A DNA stretch of 64,000 nucleotides, from the NCBI GenBank assembly GCA_038025085.1, contig CM076141.1, positions 10,852,001 to 10,916,000 of the forward strand, in the 5' to 3' direction. The position numbers were made by a program, and so were the translations under genes. This document shows, in pieces, positions 25,510-38,344 of this stretch (position 1 is its first letter; the number at the start of each line of letters is the position of its first letter). A model generated the notes under the pieces. The model searched no databases. It saw only the letters and a list, made by a program, of their open reading frames with translations, and was not told the DNA's origin. This DNA comes from Tetragonia tetragonoides. Its lineage: Eukaryota; Streptophyta; Magnoliopsida; Caryophyllales; Aizoaceae.

Positions 25510-25690
25510 ACTCAACAAAAACTTAAGATGATGGTTGAAAGCTTAATTAATAATGTTATATTTTTTATCACGCCTCCTTATACGAATGTCCCCGTGTGCA
25601 AAAATATTCTACTTAGGGAATGGGGCTCCCGAGATTCGAACACAAAACCTCTTGATCATCTAACTCTTGAAACCATGTATTAGAATTTAA
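25510..25690 (-). mobile_element. Second degenerate TRIM fragment (minus strand)
   Basis: The order of words matches the TRIM interior at 22164-22312: ACGAATGTCCC, then GGGAATGGGGCTCCCGAGATTCGAACAC, abbreviated here as GATTCGAACACAAAACC, then CTCTTGAAACCATGT, a decayed primer-site complement. LTR-like AAGCTTAATTAATAATG lies to the left. It abuts the Helitron-like end at 25697. Confidence 0.5.
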
Positions 25691-25696
25691 AACCAA

Positions 25697-28450
25697 CTAG
25701 TTTTAAAGCCCCTGCGATGCACGGGTTCATATTAATACACCCTTATATGATACTACTTCCTACCGCATTATTATGTGACGCACTTTATACTCCCAGGAAA
25801 ATGTATCCTTTAGATAGAGTAACAAAGCCCGTGCATACCATAATTATTTTTTAAATTAATTTAGGTATTTTATTTATTATATTCTTTACCTATTAGCATA
25901 ATCATCACTCACATGTGCATGATTAGTAGTTACATTTTTACTGGAGTATGGTAAAATTTTGTAAGTATAAGTTGATAACATATTTAATTTCAGATGTTAA
26001 CTTTTTCAATGTCCAATGATGTAAGTCCATGAAAATTTTGAACTAGATGTCATCCAATCTCAATGAACTAATAAGTAATGCCTAACTCAAATAATTTATG
26101 ACAAAGATCTAATATGACTGCTATAAAACTTATTATAGGCAAACAATATTCATTTACAATAATTTATGACAAAGATCTAACTTATGCGAATCTGATGTCT
26201 GTATAAAATGCTTACATGGTTAAAGCCAGTAGCATATAATTTAGTTTTGTGGTAGAAATATTATATCCTGAAACATTACAAAATTAAGTGAGAGTGATAA
26301 ATTAATGACTTCGATCTCTATGTATCTCAACCATTGATCGATAAGAATCCACCACGATTGCAGTTAAAAAAATATTTGCAAAACTTATGAAAAATTATCA
26401 AGGCTAAAAAGACAAAAGCAATGAGATTGGGGGTGTTAAGAGCGTGAATATATTATAAATTATAATATAAAGGAAGTAATTAAGTCCGTGCATATTGCAT
26501 GGGTGAGACCATAATTATTTTTAAATTAATTTAGGTTTTTTTATTTAACTAATAGTCAATTCTCTTAAAAAGTGATACCACCATACATTAAAGGTAATAA
26601 CTCCAAACAAAAAAGTAAAACCCTGTGTATAAGACCGTCTCACAAAAGAGTTTTTAAAATACTATGGTAAGAAAAATTGTATACTTTTTTTTACACATTG
26701 TTGCAATCAAGCAAGATAATCAACATCAATTATTTATAAACATTTAATTCTCTTTAGTATGATACAAACTCCAATCAAAAGAGCAATTATTAACAATATA
26801 TAAGATTTTATCATTTAAAAAAGAAAAAAAAAGCTCTGCATTCAGACATTGGTTAGTGAGCAAATATTTACAAATTGTAAATTAATATTCTCACTTATTA
26901 ACATCTTGATATCAATCATGCTTCTATATCAGTGGGTTCGATCTCTAGAGGCTCATCACTACCACCACCACCAAGAATACAAAGATGTTAGTATTGCGTA
27001 ACTTAAGGTAAATGTTGCAACTTTAATGACCTATGAAAATTTCATAGTATGAACAAAAGTATAAACATTAAAATCAAATTTGAGGGAAACAAATGAGTCA
27101 TGAGTAGCAATAATATAATCATAAATTATATATATTATAAAACAAAAAATACGGATACATATCTCAAGACGGGTAAACATAGTAACATCTGCACACCGAT
27201 TGACAATACATACTATTAGATTATTCAGTCATGAAAATCTAACATAAAACATATGATCATACTATAGAAAGCTTGTATTAAGAGAGAGACTTGTATGTGA
27301 TCATCAAAATAAAAAACCGGAAAAAAGAAAACCAAACATGAAAAAAAAAAAAATAGCGGAGTTGCGGGATTTGAATGAAGGATGATATCAACCACTTATA
27401 TAGTTATATAAAATGAATTCTCATACTCATATTGGGACTCTACTGTTCTACATGAACTATGAAAATTTGAATCTTTGAAAATGAAACTATGAATTAAGTT
27501 AGAGAGAGAACAAAAAAAGTAAAAATATAAATCATATACGAAAGCTACAAACTTGAATTGAATGAAGAGGAAGGAAAAAAAAACTTACTTTTAAAGGTAG
27601 ACTTGGCCATTCATAAACAATTGTATGACTCCATAACTTGCAAAAGATAAATTATAATCAAGTCATTAACCTTCTTAATTGAAATTAGTGTACAACTAAT
27701 CAATACAAAAGAAAAACAGTTATGGAGAGATGGGGGATTGCGGGCTATGTATTGACTTGCAACATGGGGTTGCAACATTGGCTCAATGCCATATATATAT
27801 ATATATAACATAACACATTGTAGGTAATTTAGTCTCTTATAAAGACTACAACTATAATATATCATATAATAATTACAAAAACCCGTACTTCTAATTGAGA
27901 GAAGTAATCATAAATCCAGTAGAATTGTACTGGTATCAATTTTATTTTATTTTATTTTAATCTTTTTTTGCACATATATATCCTTTATAATATCAATTTT
28001 ATTTTATTTTATTTTAATCTTTTTTTACACATATATATATCCTTTATAAGATATTGATTGATCAATTATTCCACCTATATGGCGCGTCCTATGCTATTTT
28101 TGGGTTCTTTTAATTAACAGTTGTATGAAATCTTACTTATATTGTAAATGCATCTTGTTCTGAAGAATTTTCCGATCCGAATATGATGGTGTAATTTTTG
28201 TTATTTTTGAGATGTATAAAAAACGTTATATATGATTTTTGATATTTGACGAAAATCTGTTATAACCCTCGTAAAACTCTAGTAGTTTATTAATATCTTA
28301 TTTTACACTAATAAGGATGCTAAGAGTCCTAAAAGTTTTACACCAGTCAATTTTTGTCTTTATTCTCGCTTAGGTGGCGCCTTAAAATTCTCGCCTACGT
28401 GACGTGTCTCATTGCTCCCGGAAAATACCTCCTTTATATATATATATTGA
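25697..28450 (-). mobile_element. Helitron-like element, possibly composite (minus strand)
   Basis: On the minus strand the 3' end shows a hairpin (CCCGTGCATCGCAGGGG) about 7 bp before a terminal CTAG followed by T, as in Helitrons. The candidate 5' end starts TC at 28450 after an A and continues into AAAGGAGG..TTTTCCGGGAGCAATG. That block recurs at two other Helitron-like 5' ends near 51,380 and 53,200. Two further hairpin-like 3' subterminal copies (near 25828 and 26472) share CCATAATTATTTTTAAATTAATTTAGG, so several copies may be stacked. No Rep/helicase ORF is present. Confidence 0.6.
27935..28050. repeat. Two-copy tandem repeat, 57-bp unit
   Basis: The unit starts ATCAATTTTATTTTATTTTA and ends near CACATATATATCCTTTATAA. 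Copy 1 starts at 27935 and copy 2 at 27992, nearly identical. It lies inside the Helitron-like region. Confidence 0.85.
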
Positions 28451-28803
28451 TTGATTACTCAACTAAAAGTTTAAGATGATGATTGTAGACTCAACTAGTG
28501 TTATGCTCCTTGTTAGACTAAATATATCCATTAGTAGACTAGTACTTCGTTACTAATTATATAATAAATTAAGAGAGAATGAATGAGAATGGATAGTACA
28601 AGACTACAACCAGGCCACCACCATGTCTCGCTCCCATACATGAGAGCATAAAACCTCACATTTAATAAGGAAAAAAAAAAGTATGAATCTGAGAATTACA
28701 GAAAACCTTTCAAAAGTCCCAAATTTAAAACTGATTACAGAGATATTTCAGATTTTGGACAATGTTGTTTTCAAATTAACTGATCTCAACAAGATAAGAG
28801 TAA

Positions 28804-29018
28804 GGCCCTGTTCTCTTCAACGAAATGGCCAGTGCATGATGGTGAGAAACGGAACGGAACGGATTGGAATGGAACGAAATGGCGCGGTGTGGATAATTCA
28901 ATAAATGTGAGACAAAATAATGTACAGAGTGTGGAACGGAACGGAACGGCCCAGAACAGATTGAAATAGAACGAAACGGAACAAAATGCTGCATGGAAAC
29001 AATGAAAAGAACAGGACC
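28804..29018. mobile_element. Tourist-like MITE, 215 bp, AACGGAACGGA-rich
   Basis: Terminal inverted repeats GGCCCTGTTCTCTT and GGTCCTGTTCTTTT (reverse complement of the right end). TAA flanks both sides (28801-28803 and 29019-29021). The interior repeats GGAACGGAACG. The TA-rich 3-bp duplication fits PIF/Harbinger-derived MITEs. Confidence 0.78.
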
Positions 29019-29162
29019 TAAGGATAAGAACATTGTGAATCATACACTTATGGAAATATTTTTTCTAATAGATATCACGATTACAGGCCGGAGGTCAATT
29101 TATTTCAAGGCCGGTTTGGATGAAGGGATGGAGAGATATCAATATCCATCTATCTATACTAA

Positions 29163-29412
29163 GTGTGCGTTCTTTAGAGCTTATACAGTCAGTTCAGTTC
29201 AGTTCAGTTTAGATGTCAATTCAATGATTTAAAATTCAGTTAAATGATATTCAAATCAGTTCAGTGGTGCTTAGTTTAGAAACATACTTTTTGTCTTACA
29301 TATGAAGTTGTGTTCAATTTAGTTCAGTTGTGTCCAGTTCAGCTCAATAGTGTCCAGTTTAGTGATGTTAAATTCAGTTCAGTTCTGCTAAGTTCAGCTC
29401 TAACAAATCCTC
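29163..29412. mobile_element. TTCAGTTCAG-rich Tourist-like MITE, copy 1
   Basis: It begins GTGCGTTCTTTAGAGCTTA and ends AGTTCAGCTCTAACAAATCC. The first and last ~14 bp are imperfect inverted repeats (TTAGAGCT). The interior matches, block by block, the copies at 61,484-62,579 (ACATACTTTTTGTCT, GTGTTCAATT, GTGTCCAGTT, TTTAGTGATGTT). Confidence 0.75.
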
Positions 29413-29763
29413 ATATGGCATTGATTCATTGAACATCTAACCTTAAGATTATCATATTAATGATCAAAGCAATTGTGCTACCAATTTAATTTGTCAATCT
29501 TAGACGCACAAACTATAATTAAACCCATTATTAATAAAGACAAAAAAAAAAGTCACAAATCTTTGATTCAAATTATGCCTAAGCGATATGACTTATAAAT
29601 TAAATGTGTTTCTTTTTTCTTGTCAAGTTACAGATTATCATGACACCGCTTAAGCAAGCATCGCTATGGAGGTCTCAAAAAGGTTTCCAAATTTGAATTT
29701 GAAACCAAAATTTAAGAAAAATAATAAAAAAAACTTGGAGCCGACGATGTATCGCACGGGCGC

Positions 29764-29863
<100 letters not shown>

Positions 29864-30099
29864 TTTAAAAGTATTATTGCAGATCGAGGATAATGGTAAA
29901 AAAAGAAAGGGAACATTTTTAGTTTGAAAGATATATATTATTGTAATGGAAGTTAATAATTACAAAGAGGATGAGAGGGAGGGGAGACATGAGCAACTTG
30001 CAAGCACTATTTTTATAGTGCTAATTCAGGTTCTACAACGTAGAAATTTGATCTATTGCACACACTCGAATGTGCTTTCTTTAAAAGTAGTGATTGCGG

Positions 30100-31379
30100 A
30101 TTGCCCATATAAAAAAAAAAAAAAAAAAAAAATCGGGTTTTACAACGTAGAAATCTATTAGCATAGGAGCGTATATTACCATGTACTGTATATATAATAG
30201 AATATTGTACAGTAATTAATAAGGAATACAACACTAGCTGAGCCTTCAAACTTCAATCATCAAATTAAGTTTTTTAATTGAGTTGGTTTCAACATATATA
30301 TCAAAGCCGAATGACTAAGATCGAGGTCCCATATTTAAAATCCCAAAAACCTACATTCCCCAAATGATATTTCAACACACGGTATAAGGCGACCCCTGCA
30401 AATCCACACTTCAAGCATAACTCAATGTGTAGGGCAAATGTAAGGCGTTATGGTCCGCTCAATAAGTCAAATATTGGACCTGTTTCGAGAGCAAATTAAA
30501 ACTTGGGACCTTGTCATGGAACGACCAGGAGTCCATAAATGCATGCTATACGGAAATAATAATCCAAACTTTAAGTTTCTATCAAGTTATTATTACATAT
30601 TCTCTTTCACGTATCATGAAGTTGTCTTACCTAGCGGACATTTTCGTCTTATTTGCCGTCTCAAGGATGACATGGAACAAATTAGTAGTTTTTTTCACAT
30701 ATCGTTCTCAGTCCTACTCTATCAGAAATGACAAATCTACTGACTAGGGTCATTTGTTTTTTGTCTTTGTGCTTTTTTTTTAGGGATATAGAAATTAAGA
30801 AAATAAATAGATAAAACCAAAAGAGAGCAACAAGAAATCATGTATTCGTATAAGATTGTCCCACGGTTAGGCGTGGTGACTTTGTGAATAATAACGATGA
30901 CTTCTTGTCTATAAGTTACATTTGTTTTTGACAAAAGTCACACAATCTCATCGTAGGACGATTTTATAATAATTTTTTTGTCTTTCCCATGCACATTAGA
31001 ATTAAATGGCAAAAATTGTTAAAAAATAGGAAACTATTATGAATAATGAGAACATTTAATGATAAATTAGATTTTTTTTATTTTATTACAATTGACACAA
31101 TCAACTATTGTGTCTCTTGTGATAAATTCTTGTTGGCTTCAAGCGTTATAAATATCCAAATACTTCAGAATGTTTTATCATTTTTTGTTTTACAATAATG
31201 CATCAAAATTTTCCTCCCTCTTCACAAATCTTTGAGTATTAACAGTGGACGAATTCTCTGGAACCTGCCGGATTGAAATGTCACCTTCAACAAGCGTGTA
31301 TCCATCCGATCTTGGGGGACATTTACTCGCAAACCTTGGACATCGATTGTAGAGGAAGAAAATAGTTAGGGTTCATCCT
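30100..31379. other. Intergenic DNA left of the Copia element
   Basis: AT-rich sequence with a poly-A tract at 30112-30132. No gene or transposon boundary is recognised. The last 5 bases before the Copia LTR (31380-31384, AACCA) are its target duplication. Confidence 0.5.
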
Positions 31380-31384
31380 AACCA

Positions 31385-31637
31385 TGTTCAAAAAGGCGAC
31401 TATAACAAATTATGTTAGAGGTTGTTAGGAGCTAGTGCTGACTCATCAAGAAGTTGTTAGGACATTATCAAAGTTGTTAGGACAACTCTGTAATAGTATA
31501 GCTATATAAGTTCTGTACTGCGCATTTTCTAATTCAATTCAATGAATAAGATTCTCTCTCTACATTCTTTTCTCTCTGAATTCTCTCTCTAGAATTACTG
31601 TAAATGTTCATCTCATATGATCATCACTTGATCATCA
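31385..31637 (+). repeat. Copia 5' LTR, 253 bp
   Basis: It starts TGTTCAAAAAGG and ends GATCATCA. It contains TATATAAG near 31503, a possible TATA box, and the pyrimidine-rich CTCTCTCTACATTC downstream. It is about 90% or more like the split 3' copy. Confidence 0.92.
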
Positions 31638-31649
31638 TGGTATCAAAGC
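31638..31649 (+). promoter_or_regulatory. Copia primer-binding site (initiator Met tRNA type)
   Basis: TGGTATCAAAGC lies directly after the 5' LTR. It differs at one base from the common TGGTATCAGAGC site complementary to the 3' end of initiator tRNA-Met. Confidence 0.88.
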
Positions 31650-31965
31650 AATGAACTTACAGTGAAATTCTACGATAAAGGAGTTGTGAAGTAAAATCAA
31701 AGGAAATTATACTGATTTCCTTTGATAAATCTTCGAACCTCTAAATTCTGATATACTTTCTTCAAATTCGATTGAATCAATTGATTCTGATTCAATTAGC
31801 TATGCGATTCAAGATTGCCGTGAATTCAATTTTAATTCAATCAATCTAAGTTTCGTATTTCTAAACACATTTTTCAATTCATCTTCGATTAGTTGATTTG
31901 TGTTCATCAACTAATCTATCTCGTAATTAGAGGTTCGGAAGCAAACTTCTTGATCTCAAGCTACA

Positions 31966-33010
31966 ATGGCAGGAGATACTTTGTTTCAAAATCCGTTGTT
32001 TTTACATCCTTTGGATGGTCCAAATTCACTTGCAACTGTTGAAAAATTGACTGGAGCTGCAAATTATCAATCCTGGAAGATAAATTTTGAGATTAATCTG
32101 TCAACAAAGAGAAAGCTAGGGTTTGTTCTTGGTACAGTACCTAGACCTACTGGTGCAGACAATGCTTCTAAGGCTGAGCAGTGGGACACATGTAATCATA
32201 TGGTAATTGTCTGGATCCTTAACTCTGTATCTGACTCAATTCATAAGACTATTCTGTATTTTGATTCTGCGTGTAAAATCTGGAAACATCTTGAGAAAAG
32301 TTTTTCATTGAGCAATGGATCTAGGAAGTACAAACTCAATAAGGATGTTCATGAGCTGACACAGAATGGTAGTGGAATCAATGAATATTATACTAGGATG
32401 AAGAGTGTTTGGGAAGAACTGTACTCTATGAATGAACTTCCTAAAGTCATTGATTTTACTGATGAAATTACTACTGTGTTGAAGTGTATAGAACAACAGA
32501 AAGAAGAGATGAGGTTGTTTGAGTTTTTGAATGGTCTAGATACTGATTATGGTCCTTTTAGGAGTTAGTTGTCGCTGATGACACCCCTGCCCTCTGTTGA
32601 ACTGGATATCTCTATGCTCTATCAAGAAGAATCACATAGAGAAGTTTTTGCATTCCTCTCCTGTGATTCAAGACAGTGATGTATCTGCTATGTACAATAG
32701 TAGTAACAGCAAGAATTACTCAAATCTGAAATGTAGCAAGTGTAATGGTAAGGGACACACTAAGGAGAGGTGTTGGACTGTAATAGGTTGTCCTTCTTGG
32801 CACTCAAAATCCAAGACATTTCCTCAGAAGAAAGACATTGGAAGAAGTGTTAAGGGAAGGGGTAATGAATTTGGTCAAAGAACTGCTGCAAATGTAGATG
32901 CCACAAGGCTTGGTAATACAACTGGAGGAGGCAATGACAAGTCTGTTGTCTTCACTCAGAAACAGTTTGAACAGCTGCTGCAGCTTCTACCTCAGTCCAG
33001 TAAGCACCAA
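31966..33010 (+). pseudogene. Copia gag, broken
   Basis: Capsid-type region of Copia gag. The first 200 codons (31966-32568) are open and contain ANYQSWK, WILNSV and a Copia gag core. A TAG stop then interrupts, and the frame shifts (+1) between about 32,620 and 32,640. A CCHC zinc knuckle (CSKCNGKGHTKERC) is encoded at 32732-32773 in the second frame. Gag would package the RNA in virus-like particles, but this copy cannot make a full protein. Confidence 0.88.
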
Positions 33011-33058
33011 AATTCTTTTGACACTGATGAGGAACTGGAGGCTAATTTTGCAGGTATT

Positions 33059-34714
33059 GTCTCTTGTGCTTGTGCTGCAACTAGGAAGTATGAGTGGATA
33101 CTAGACACTGGTGCCACAGATCACAAGACATCAGTGTTCAGTACCATTAAGGATCCTATAATAGCCACTCACAGACCTAAAGTTAACCTGCCTAATGGTC
33201 ATAAAGCTGATATTTTTCATACTGGTCATGTTCTTCTTCCAAATGGCCTTAAACTTCAAAATGCTTTATATGTTCCCTCATTCAGATTTAATCTGTTATC
33301 CATTTCCAAACTTGTCAAAGAAAATAACTGTTTTGTCATTTTTTGCTCAAACTTTTGCCTTATTTAAGACTGCATCACCAAGAAACTGAGAGGCATTGGT
33401 AGAGAAAGCAATGGTTTATACTACCTGATTAATACAGCTATTGAGGATGTGGATTCCAAATTAGCTAATAATGCTATAGGGACTTCTGATTTTTCCATGA
33501 GTGATCATGTTGTTCCTCCTTCTGTGTTTCAGTCTGTGTTTCGCTCTAATAATATTCAGTCTATGTCTAATTCAAAGGATGTCAATGAGTATAGACTCTG
33601 GCATCATAGGCTGGGACATGCTTCCAATTCTAGTTTAAAACATATTCCTTGTATTGGTTCCAATATTTTACATCAATGTGATAAATCTGTGTGTATCACT
33701 TGTCCCATGGCAAAATTTACTAAGTTGCCATATCATCTTAGTGACTCTCATGCTACTGATATTTTTGACATGATTCACATAGATATTTGAGGTCCTTATA
33801 GAGTCCCTACTCACATCAACAAAAGGTTTTTTCTCACCATTGTTGATGATCACGATAGGTCTACATGGACATACTTAGTCAAAAATAAATCTGATTCTCT
33901 TGCCGTGCTTCAATTATTTATTAATTTTGTTGAGACACATTTCCATCACAAAATCAAACACATTCGTTCTGACAATGCTTTAGAGTTTAATAGTGGTCCA
34001 TGCACTCAGTTTTTTCATGACCATGGCATCCTTCATCAGACTTCCTGCAATGATAGACCTCAACAAAATGGGAGGGTTGGAAGAAAGGATAGACACATCC
34101 TTGAGATTTCTAGGGCCTTAAGGTTTCAAGCTGGTCTTCCCTTGTCTTTTTGGGGAGATTGCATTTAAACTGCCACATACATAATAAACAGACTTTCTAT
34201 TGCTGTCCTTAACCACAAAACACCCTATGAGTGCTTGTTAAAACAGAAACCTGATTATTCTCTTTTGAAAACCTTTGGATGTCTAGCTTTTGCTGCCAAT
34301 CCTTTGAGAACCACAGAAAAGTTTCAAGCTAGAGGGGTTCCATGTGTATTTATAGGATATCCTGCATCTCAGAAGGGATATAAACTTCTTAACCTCATTA
34401 CTAAGCAAACCTTTGTTTCAAGAGATGTGAAGTTTCATGAAAAATGTTTCCCCTACAGTGATGACAGTCACAAGCCTTATATGAAACCTTTACCTACCAC
34501 AATGCCTACACAACCCCAATGGTCTTGGGATCCTCTTTTATCTACTGATGTACATTCTGCTTCTGGTACTCAAGCAGTACCAGAGGTTCCTCAGTCACCA
34601 AACACAACTCCTTCACCTGTGACAGAACAGATTACTGCACACAAATTCCTACACAAAATTTCTCTCCTCTTAAGTCTCCTTCTGTTGTTGAAACACAGTT
34701 CTCTGTTGTCATAG
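33059..34714 (+). pseudogene. Copia protease and integrase region, broken
   Basis: The aspartic protease motif LDTGAT is at 33101-33118. Integrase follows, with the zinc-binding HHCC region (WHHRLGHAS at 33598, then CITCPMAKF) and the catalytic core. In-frame stops interrupt at 33365-33367, at 33788-33790 (TGA where Trp is normal after HIDI) and at 34166-34168. The third catalytic residue is also changed: NGRVGRKDRH has Gly where family members have Glu. A further frame change occurs near 34,640 before the reverse transcriptase. Confidence 0.88.
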
Positions 34715-34878
34715 AGCCTAGGAAATCCCTAAGAGCTTCTAAACCTCCCTCTTGGCTGAATGAATATGTTAGTGCTAATGCTTTCAATGATACCAATTGT
34801 ACCAGTTCTGAAATTAAAAATTACCCCGTTTGCACTTACATTACCAATGACCAAAATGAAACCAATTGACAATTATTC

Positions 34879-36532
34879 ATGAACTCTCTCAAATCTACCC
34901 CTGATATTTCTAATGAGACCTTTGTTGCTAACACCACAAAGAACCCTGACCCTACCATATATGAGGAGGCTATACAGGATCCTAAATGGTGCCAAGCAAT
35001 GAATACTGAGTTGCAAGCTCTCGAACAGAATGGTACTTGGGAGATTACTTCTCTTCCTCAAGGGAAGAAGGCTATAGGGTGCAAATGGTTGTACAAAACT
35101 AAGTATAAATCAGATGGAATAGTTGAAAGATGCAAAGCTAGGCTTGTTAGTGAAGGTTGTGGTCAGAAAAAGGGTATAGATTATGAGGAGACATTTGCTC
35201 CAGTTGCCAAAATGACAACTGTGAGAGGACTTTTGGCTGTTGTTGCTATCAAGAGGTGGTATATGTGCCAATTAGATGTCACAAATGCTTTTTTGCATGG
35301 TGACTTGGAGGAGGATGTCTATATGCAGCTTCCAAAAGGCTACACTGGTCCTTGTGAGCCTATGTTATCTAGTCAAGGAGGGTGTAGAACAAAGTTCAAG
35401 ACATCCAAATCTTCTGTTGTGTGCAAGCTTGTGAAATCTTTGTATGGTCTCAAGCAGGCACCAAGACAATGGTTCACTAAGTTCTCTACAGCCTTACTGT
35501 CCTATGGATTTATATAGAGTAAAGCTGATTACTCCTTGTTCACAAAGAAAGTTGGGAAGAGCGCTTTGCTTGTGCATGTAGATGACATGGTGATTGCTGG
35601 GAATAATGACTCAGAAATAGCTAAGTTGAAGAATTTTCTGAACACACAATTTTATATGAAGGATCTAGGGTCCCTCAAATATTTTTTAGGCCTTGAAATT
35701 GATGTTGCAAAGGCTGGAATTTTTGTGCCTCAAAGAAACTGGCATGACAGATTGCAGAGCTCTCGAGCTCCCTATGGATCAAAAGGTGAAACTGATCTAT
35801 GAAGGGACATTGTTAGAAGATCTTGCACAATACAGGAGAATTGTTGGCAAATTAATTTATTTATACAGTAAAAGACCTGATATTACTTTTAGAGTAAATC
35901 AGTTGTCACAGTTCATGCATCAACCTACTACTCAGCATATGCAAACAGTGACACATCTGCTGAGATATCTGAAAGGAGCACTTGGTAAAGAAATTTTGCT
36001 TGCTCAGTCATCTTCTCCTTCTCTCACTACTTACTTTGATAGTGATTGGGCCAGCTGTCCCTTGTCAAGAAGGCCTACACCTGGTTTCTATGTGTTATTG
36101 GGTGATTCTCCCATTTCTTAGACAACCAAGAAACAGTATGTAGTGTCTCAATCTTCAGCTGAGGCAGAATATAGGTCTATGGCTGTCACTTGTTCAGATA
36201 TTTCCTGGCTTCTTCAGCTATTACAGAATCTCATTGTCACTCAAGCTCAACCTGTCCACCTTATCTGTGATAACCAGGTTGCAATCTATATTGCTTCAAA
36301 CCCAATGTTTCATAAGCATACGAAACACATAGAGGTTGATTGTCACTATGTTAGAGACAAAATCAAAGATGGTACCGTCAAGCCCTCTTACATCAGTACC
36401 AAACACCAATTGGCTGATCTGCTTACCAAGGTGGTGTCAGTTGATCAACATGCCAGACTTTTAGCCAAGTTGAGAGTTATTGATTCTCATCACTCTCCAC
36501 TTGAGGGGGAGTGTTCAAGAAGGCGATTATAA
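34879..36532 (+). pseudogene. Copia reverse transcriptase and RNase H, broken
   Basis: Reverse transcriptase blocks visible include [43 protein letters not shown] and the active-site VDDM (HVDDM, where Tyr is usual before VDD). RNase H has FDSDWA, SSAEAEYRSMA and ADLLTK. A TAG lies at 35515-35517, a frame change near 35,750, and a TAG at 36119-36121 in place of Trp. The final stop lies within the 3' LTR start. Confidence 0.9.
36500..36511 (+). promoter_or_regulatory. Copia polypurine tract
   Basis: TTGAGGGGGAG directly precedes the TGTTCA start of the 3' LTR, as expected for the plus-strand primer. Confidence 0.85.
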
Positions 36533-36630
36533 CAAATTCTATTAGAGAATTGTTAGGAGCTAGTGCTGACTCAGCAAGAAGTTGTTAGGATATTATCAAA
36601 GTTGTTAGGACACCTCTGTAATAGTATAGT
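36512..36630 (+). repeat. Copia 3' LTR, left part
   Basis: Matches the first ~119 bp of the 5' LTR and stops at ATAGT (36626-36630), where the Tat-like element was inserted. The right part resumes at 48761. Confidence 0.93.
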
Positions 36631-37071
36631 TGTAGACGCCAAAAAAGCGTCTTCAGATTTCTCCGCAAAAGCCCAATGATGAAAGGAGTAATTTATAAAC
36701 TTGAACGCTATTTTTGCTTTAATAGGTAAGATAAGGTCTCAGGTTTTTCCTCGATCACTCCCACCTCATACCTTCGCCCCCGAACCTTTTATTCTTGGGT
36801 ACTCATATGTTCTATATGAGCGGGAGTCTTTCTAAAAACATGATCAGTTCACTTATCGCGCTATTGGGTTGTCCCTTCAGATTGTCCCTTCGGTTTGTCC
36901 CTTCGATAAAACGCCGATAGCAGATTTGTGACCTCTTTCATGGTTTTTATTCAATTCAAGTCTTTTCAAAAGCTTTTCTAACTCGACGGTTCCTTGAACT
37001 TATCTAAACCCCCAACTTACAAATTTTCTATAAGGACACATTCCGTGGCATAGAAATCCCGGGTCCTTACA
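36631..37071 (+). repeat. Tat-like 5' LTR, 441 bp, internally deleted
   Basis: Identical in layout to the ends of the 1,386-bp 3' LTR but lacking 945 bp. The join reads CACTCCCACCTCATACC and falls at a short CTCC/CCC homology. The missing part corresponds to about 47,505-48,449 of the 3' LTR and includes its TATA box and palindrome array. Confidence 0.92.
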
Positions 37072-37072
37072 G

Positions 37073-37090
37073 TGGCGACTTCACTAAGGA
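37073..37090 (+). promoter_or_regulatory. Tat-like primer-binding site
   Basis: TGGCGACTTCACTAAGGA follows the LTR end by one base. It resembles the TGGCGACTCCGCTGGGGA type of Tat/Ogre elements, with several changes. Confidence 0.75.
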
Positions 37091-38344
37091 TTTATTTAAG
37101 AGGGTGAGACTCGAAAGTCAACTTTGCTTAATTGTTTAATAACATGTTCCATATTTTGCATTATTTGCATCATTTGCATGTGTCTTGTCACAATCTTTTG
37201 ACCCTTATCGACCCTCGAGGAAGTTTGTGTCGTAACTCGTAGACAACCCGTATATCTAAAGGAATACACAGTTGTCCTATCGTGCAAACCGACGCTTCCT
37301 CACCCACGACTCATCGACTCTTGTTGGTGAAAAAGAATTACAATTGATGTGTCGACCATCCGCCGAACGGAAATTGTAGTTTGTCGTGGTGACCTCACAG
37401 GAGCCAAAAGCCTCTAAACCCAAATTCGTGCATTCGCTTGCTTGTTGTGCATGTGTCGTTATAATGCCCGTCTGATCACATGTTTGCTTGTAACTATGTC
37501 GTTGTAGTGCTTGCTTGAATGCATGAGTATCGTGACTATGTGTCAACATGTACTTACGTGCTAGGAGTCTTTTCTTTTATTTTTAGCTAGTTCCTAATGC
37601 CCAAAAATGGTGCGAGAATTCAATTCGATGAACACTCGTCATTTTCCCAATGATATATTTTATAAAAGTCATGAGCAATTTCTTAGGATCTTTTTAGCAA
37701 AAAAAAAAAAAGAGTCAGACACTCCAATTTCCCCTCTCCCATTTTTCTATTTCTTTTTTTTTTTTTAACGTAATCCAGATTCAGTCAAAAAAAAAAAAAA
37801 AACAAAAAAAATGGCGTAAAACAAAAAAAAAACGCCGAAATAAAAAATCTTGCGAAAAAAAAGAAGAAAAAGAAGACCGAAATTCTTTTATTTTATTTTA
37901 TCCCATTTTCCATTTTCTTTGAGTCTAGAAAAATAAAAATAGGATAGTCCGTCTTTTTCTATTTTTCTTATTTTCGTTCATTGACTTTATTTTCCTTGGA
38001 TATTAGGGGAAGTATTTGGGCATTTAGGCTTAAGGATCTTTTTTTAGGACAATGTGTTTTCTATGTGTGGGTCGTCCTTTTTCTTAGGTGAGAGTCTCAT
38101 GGTCTTTTCTTGTTACTAAGTGCTCCGTGCTTCCTATTCAGGATAGGGGGTCCGAAGAGAAAAGTAAATCTTGAGAAAAGATGGGCTCGACCTTCGATAA
38201 GGCTAGTTCGTCCACAACCGTCTTCATCACCAAGTTTCCGACTACCTCCACCACAAAAAGCCTTACCATTAATAAAATAGGCCATCACCCCATAATCCCT
38301 TACCACCACAAAGCTCACCTCACCAATCACACCCAATCTTTACC
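37091..38344 (+). other. Tat-like leader before gag
   Basis: Non-coding leader with runs of A and T (37,690-37,900), typical of long Tat leaders. The antisense ORFs in it are short and show no known domain. Confidence 0.6.
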
